8,134 nt of DNA from Candidatus Margulisiibacteriota bacterium (lineage in GTDB: Bacteria > Margulisbacteria > WOR-1 > O2-12-FULL-45-9). Each line of letters begins with the position of its first letter. Position 1 is the first letter of the stretch. The notes below the pieces were generated by a model, which worked only from the letters and a program-made list of their open reading frames with translations, searched no databases and was not told where the DNA came from. This document shows, one piece after another, positions 5,484 to 8,134 of this stretch. The position numbers and the translations under genes were made by a program. The stretch lies in the NCBI GenBank assembly GCA_028714935.1, contig JAQTLJ010000052.1, forward strand, positions 1 through 8,134, read 5' to 3'.

Positions 5484-5505
5484 TACTATTCCCATAGGAA
5501 TAATA
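5484..5505. promoter_or_regulatory. Palindromic operator, probably for the Rrf2 regulator
   Basis: TATTCC-cata-GGAATA (5487-5502) is a perfect 6-4-6 inverted repeat. Two of the next three outer positions also pair, extending the arms to 9 bp with one mismatch. It begins 4 bp after the -10 box, covers the predicted transcription start and includes the AGGAA ribosome binding site (5496-5500). Binding there would block transcription, which suggests autorepression by the downstream Rrf2 protein. A second ATACTATT half-site copy lies at 5466-5473, 17 bp upstream of the one at 5483-5490. Confidence 0.8.
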
Positions 5506-5507
5506 AT

Positions 5508-5921
5508 ATGAAAATGCCAATAAGAACTATTTACGGATTGCAGGCGCTGTTTGAGATCGCTCTGCATTCTAATATAGAAGGGGTTCCCAGCTCAGATATC
5601 GCTGAGGCCCAGAAAATACCGGTTAAATTTTTGGAGCAGATACTTTCTTCATTAAAAAAAGAAAAGCTGGTCAGAAGTTATCGGGGCAGAAAGGGGGGCT
5701 ATATTCTCGGCCGGCTCCCCAAGGATATTTCTTTACTTGATGTTATCGAAGCGCTGGAAGGGCCGGTATTGCTGACGGGGGGAGGCAGGGCGGAAAACAC
5801 GGTCAGGCAGATGTTGAAAGTGATCGAGTCCAAACTAATAGAAGAATTAAGAAGCGTTAACTTTGAAGAACTGATCAAAGAAAAGATAAAAAAGGAAAAG
5901 ATTTCCTTGTATTCCATATGA
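5508..5921 (+). CDS. Rrf2-family transcriptional regulator, cysteine-free (CymR-like candidate)
   Basis: The 137-aa protein is a dimeric winged-helix regulator. The helix-turn-helix spans about residues 26-55 (VPSSDIAEAQKIPVKFLEQIL), and the wing carries RGRKGGYILG (59-68). A long basic/acidic helix closes the C-terminus (about 97-130). It has no cysteine at all, so it lacks the Fe-S ligands of IscR and NsrR, as does the cysteine-metabolism regulator CymR. I take ATG 5508, with AGGAA 7 nt upstream and the usual short N-terminus before IRTIYGLQAL. The frame extends upstream to a TTG at 5451, but that TTG is the -35 box. Its TGA overlaps the cysK ATG. Control of cysteine synthesis and of its own promoter is inferred from position. 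Confidence 0.88.
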   Translation: MKMPIRTIYGLQALFEIALHSNIEGVPSSDIAEAQKIPVKFLEQILSSLKKEKLVRSYRGRKGGYILGRLPKDISLLDVIEALEGPVLLTGGGRAENTVRQMLKVIESKLIEELRSVNFEELIKEKIKKEKISLYSI

Positions 5922-6856
5922 ATGAGGCCAAAATGAAGATTGCCAACAATATTCTTGAACTGATCGGGAATACGCCGCTCTTGCGATTGAACAAATTGAC
6001 ATTAGGCTGCACAGCGCAGGTTGCGGCCAAGCTGGAATATTTTAACCCCTGCGCTTCGGTCAAGGACCGGATCGGGATCGCTATGATCGCAGCGGCGGAG
6101 AACCTGGGGTTGTTAAATAATGAATCAACGATCATTGAGCCGACTTCCGGCAATACGGGGATCGCTCTGGCATTAGCCTGCGCGATTAAAGGTTATAAGT
6201 TAATATTGACGATGCCGGAAACGATGAGCCTGGAAAGAAGAAATCTCTTGAAAGCCTTAGGAGCGGAAATTGTCTTGACGGAAGGGATCAAAGGGATGAA
6301 GGGGGCGATCGAAAAAGCCGAGCAGCTGGTGAAAAAAGATAAGAACGCATTTATGCCGCAGCAATTCAAAAACCCGGCCAATCCCGAGATCCACCGGAAA
6401 ACGACTGCTGAAGAGATATGGAAAGATACTGACGGCAAAGTTGATATTTTTGTCGCCGGGGTAGGGACTGGAGGGACTTTAACCGGGGTGGGAGAAGTTC
6501 TCAAAAAAAGGAACCCAAAAGTAAAAGTGGTTGCGGTAGAGCCGGCCGATTCCCCGGTCCTATCGGGCGGAAACTCCGGGCCTCACGCTATTCAGGGTAT
6601 TGGCGCCGGTTTTGTGCCGGAAGTCCTGAACGTAAAAATAATCGATGAAATAATCCGGGTCAAGAATGAGACCGCGATGAACACGGCCAGGCGCCTGGCC
6701 AGGGAAGAGGGGATCCTGTGCGGGATCTCTTCAGGCGCAGCGGTGGCGGCAGCGGTTGAAGTCGCTGTTAGGCGGGAAAATTCAGGCAAATTGATAGTTG
6801 TGATCCTGCCGGATACGGGAGAAAGATATTTAAGCACGGAATTATTTCAAGAATAA
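5918..6856 (+). CDS. cysK: Cysteine synthase (O-acetylserine sulfhydrylase)
   Basis: CysK makes L-cysteine from O-acetylserine and sulfide using PLP. The 312-aa length is normal. K49 in NPCASVKDR is the Schiff-base lysine, TSGNTG (76-81) is the substrate loop, GTGGTLTG (183-190) holds the PLP phosphate, and ISSGAA and LPDTGERYLST complete the family pattern. M99-P-E-T-M-S-x-E-R-R is the usual substrate-closure region. The ATG at 5918 overlaps the regulator stop (ATGA); a second ATG at 5933 has a GAGG 5 nt upstream and would give the more typical MKIANNILELIGNTP start, so the true start is one of these. No serine acetyltransferase gene is in the window. A repeat element abuts the stop codon. 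Confidence 0.94.
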   Translation: MNEAKMKIANNILELIGNTPLLRLNKLTLGCTAQVAAKLEYFNPCASVKDRIGIAMIAAAENLGLLNNESTIIEPTSGNTGIALALACAIKGYKLILTMPETMSLERRNLLKALGAEIVLTEGIKGMKGAIEKAEQLVKKDKNAFMPQQFKNPANPEIHRKTTAEEIWKDTDGKVDIFVAGVGTGGTLTGVGEVLKKRNPKVKVVAVEPADSPVLSGGNSGPHAIQGIGAGFVPEVLNVKIIDEIIRVKNETAMNTARRLAREEGILCGISSGAAVAAAVEVAVRRENSGKLIVVILPDTGERYLSTELFQE

Positions 6857-6963
6857 TCCTCACCCCTGCACCCCTCTCCATTTCATGGAGAGGGGAAATA
6901 CTAAACGAATAGTAGAGGATTCCCTTCTCCACATAGTGGAGAAGGGAAAAGAAGGGATGAGGA
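6857..6963. repeat. MITE-like element: terminal inverted repeats around three hairpins
   Basis: TCCTCA (6857-6862) and TGAGGA (6958-6963) are inverted termini, continued inward by CCCC against GGG with a one-base offset. Inside are a hairpin with an 11-bp perfect stem and TTC loop (6871-6895), a small TACTA/TAGTA hairpin (6899-6914), and a hairpin with a 13-bp perfect stem and ATA loop (6920-6948). The trinucleotide TAA flanks both ends (6854-6856 and 6964-6966), possibly a target duplication; the left copy is the cysK stop codon. No T-tract follows on the plus strand, so it is not an ordinary terminator. It encodes no protein. The form fits a non-autonomous or REP-like dispersed element. Confidence 0.75.
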
Positions 6964-6980
6964 TAAAAGGGAGGAAGTAT

Positions 6981-8134
6981 ATGGCGAAGACAATAGCGGA
7001 AATAAATGAAAAGATAAAAAAGGGAGAGGCGGTGGTGGTCACGGCGGAAGAGATTATTGAGATCGTGGCGAAGAAAGGAGTAGGGCAGGCGGCGAAAGAG
7101 GTTGACGTTGTGACGACAGCAACCTTTGGGCCGATGTGCTCATCCGGCGCATATTTCAATTTTGGACACACGAAGCCTAAGATAAAAGCGGGCGGGGGCA
7201 AAGCTTACATTAATAATATCCCGGCTTTTACCGGTTGGGCGGCGGTTGACCTCTATATCGGCGCCACTGCCTTGCCCGATGACGACCCGAGGAATAAGAT
7301 CCATCCGGGAGAATTTGCTTATGGCGGGAGCCATGTAATTGAAGAGCTGGTGGCGGGCAAAGATGTCCGACTGGAGATCGAAGCTTACGGGACCGATTGT
7401 TATCCGCGCAAGCATCTCGATACCTGGATCAACATTAAAGACCTGAACGAGGCGGTCCTGTTCAACGCACGGAATGCCTACCAAAATTATAATGTAGCGG
7501 TTAACCTGTCAAACAAGACGATCTACACCTATCTGGGAACATTAAAGCCTAACCTGGGCAATGCTAATTACTGCAGTGCTGGCCAGCTTTCACCTTTGCT
7601 TAACGATCCTTATTTGAAGACGATAGGCATTGGGACCAGGATCTGGCTCGGCGGCGGGATCGGCTATGTTGCCTGGCAAGGGACGCAGTTTAACCCGCAT
7701 GCGCCGCGGCTGGATAACGGTGTTCCCAAACGGCCGGCGCAGACGCTGGCGGTTATCGGCGACCTGAAAGGGATGAGCCCGAAGTGGATCAAAGGGGTAA
7801 GCTTTGTCGGCTATGGCCCGACTTTAAATGTCGGCATTGGCGTCCCGATCCCGATCCTCAACGAAGAGATCATGAGATATGTTTCGGTCAAGGATGAGGA
7901 TATCCAGTGTGCCGTGGTCGATTACAGCGAAGCCTACCCGCAGGGCAAACCGGACGTGCTGGGGGAAGTCAATTATGCCCAGCTTAAATCGGGGGAGATC
8001 GAAGTTAAGGGTAAGAAAGTCCCGACATCCGGCATTTCCAGCTATAAAAATGCCCGGGTGATCGCCGAGGAGCTGAAGCAGAAGATCAAGCAAGGCGAGT
8101 TTCTCCTGACCGAGAAGGTGGCGGACCTGCCAAG
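6981..8134 (+). CDS. Homocysteine biosynthesis protein (DUF39/HcyBio), 3'-truncated by window edge
   Basis: The frame is open from ATG 6981 to the right edge: 384 complete codons with no stop, so the gene continues outside. The sequence fits the HcyBio (DUF39, COG1900) family, which in Methanosarcina is needed to make homocysteine from aspartate semialdehyde and reduced sulfur. Seen here are FGPMCSSGAYFNFGH with C53, a GGGKAYINN stretch, an acidic-Pro loop (DDDP), the segment YGTDCYPRKH with C139, and C197 in NYCSAGQLSP. Cysteines in such positions may carry the sulfur. GGGAGG (6969-6974) lies 6 nt before the ATG, just outside the repeat element. With cysK upstream it gives a local set for making both cysteine and homocysteine. 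Family call is from motif memory. Confidence 0.85.
   Translation, partial: MAKTIAEINEKIKKGEAVVVTAEEIIEIVAKKGVGQAAKEVDVVTTATFGPMCSSGAYFNFGHTKPKIKAGGGKAYINNIPAFTGWAAVDLYIGATALPDDDPRNKIHPGEFAYGGSHVIEELVAGKDVRLEIEAYGTDCYPRKHLDTWINIKDLNEAVLFNARNAYQNYNVAVNLSNKTIYTYLGTLKPNLGNANYCSAGQLSPLLNDPYLKTIGIGTRIWLGGGIGYVAWQGTQFNPHAPRLDNGVPKRPAQTLAVIGDLKGMSPKWIKGVSFVGYGPTLNVGIGVPIPILNEEIMRYVSVKDEDIQCAVVDYSEAYPQGKPDVLGEVNYAQLKSGEIEVKGKKVPTSGISSYKNARVIAEELKQKIKQGEFLLTEKVADLP

Noticed and set aside
5451..5507. TTG start adding 19 residues to the Rrf2 regulator
   Set aside because: TTGACA is the -35 box and the stretch includes the -10 box and operator, so it lies mostly upstream of the predicted transcription start.
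6857..6963. CRISPR array or rho-independent terminator after cysK
   Set aside because: The hairpins are not direct repeats with spacers, and no T-tract follows either stem on the plus strand.
6857..6963. tRNA or other structured RNA gene, because of the three-hairpin layout
   Set aside because: At 107 nt it has no T-loop GTTC motif and no anticodon arm, and the GC-rich perfect stems with 3-nt loops fit a palindromic repeat better.
7140..7484. Minus-strand open frames (also 6860-7201 and 7824-8093) across the last gene
   Set aside because: The plus-strand frame is open from 6981 to the edge and matches the HcyBio family; the minus frames show no family features.

Overview
The window (8,134 bp) reads as an oxygen-defence, metal-handling and sulfur-assimilation region of a strictly anaerobic bacterium. 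The evidence is the gene content: superoxide reductase, rubredoxin, rubrerythrin and a ferritin-like protein in place of SOD/catalase, a one-cluster ferredoxin, and a sulfide-linked homocysteine biosynthesis protein best known from methanogens and anaerobic bacteria. Genes start mostly with ATG and usually have GGAGG-type ribosome binding sites. I cannot fix the phylum. An uncultivated anaerobic lineage is plausible, because the two intergenic palindromic elements resemble dispersed repeats often seen in environmental genomes. That is only an impression from memory.

Left part (1-1924): the end of a VIT1/CCC1-type iron/manganese transporter converges, with 4 bp between stop codons, on a minus-strand ferritin-like diiron protein. 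A 114-bp divergent intergenic region follows. Then comes a tight plus-strand operon: desulfoferrodoxin (dfx), a 53-aa rubredoxin and rubrerythrin (rbr). Together these form the anaerobic route superoxide -> H2O2 -> water, with rubredoxin as the likely shared electron carrier.

Middle part (1924-5438): the same transcript appears to run on into metal genes. These are a CDF exporter with a Zn-type HD-HD site (its ATG overlaps the rbr stop), a YHS-domain/permease fusion, and a small two-helix membrane protein with a methionine-rich tail that ends in a strong rho-independent terminator. After the terminator come a one-cluster ferredoxin and a ZupT-like ZIP importer. The locus therefore carries both a zinc-type exporter and a ZIP importer.

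Right part (5451-8134): a textbook promoter with a near-perfect palindromic operator drives a cysteine-free Rrf2 regulator overlapping cysK by 4 nt, an arrangement that suggests CymR-like control of cysteine synthesis. A 107-bp three-hairpin element flanked by TAA repeats sits exactly at the cysK stop codon. After it comes a homocysteine biosynthesis protein (DUF39/HcyBio) that runs off the window.

I see no clearly new multi-gene defence or mobile system. The least explained items are the Met-rich membrane protein, the YHS-permease with its extra CxxC, the terminator/ferredoxin leader, and the two palindromic elements.
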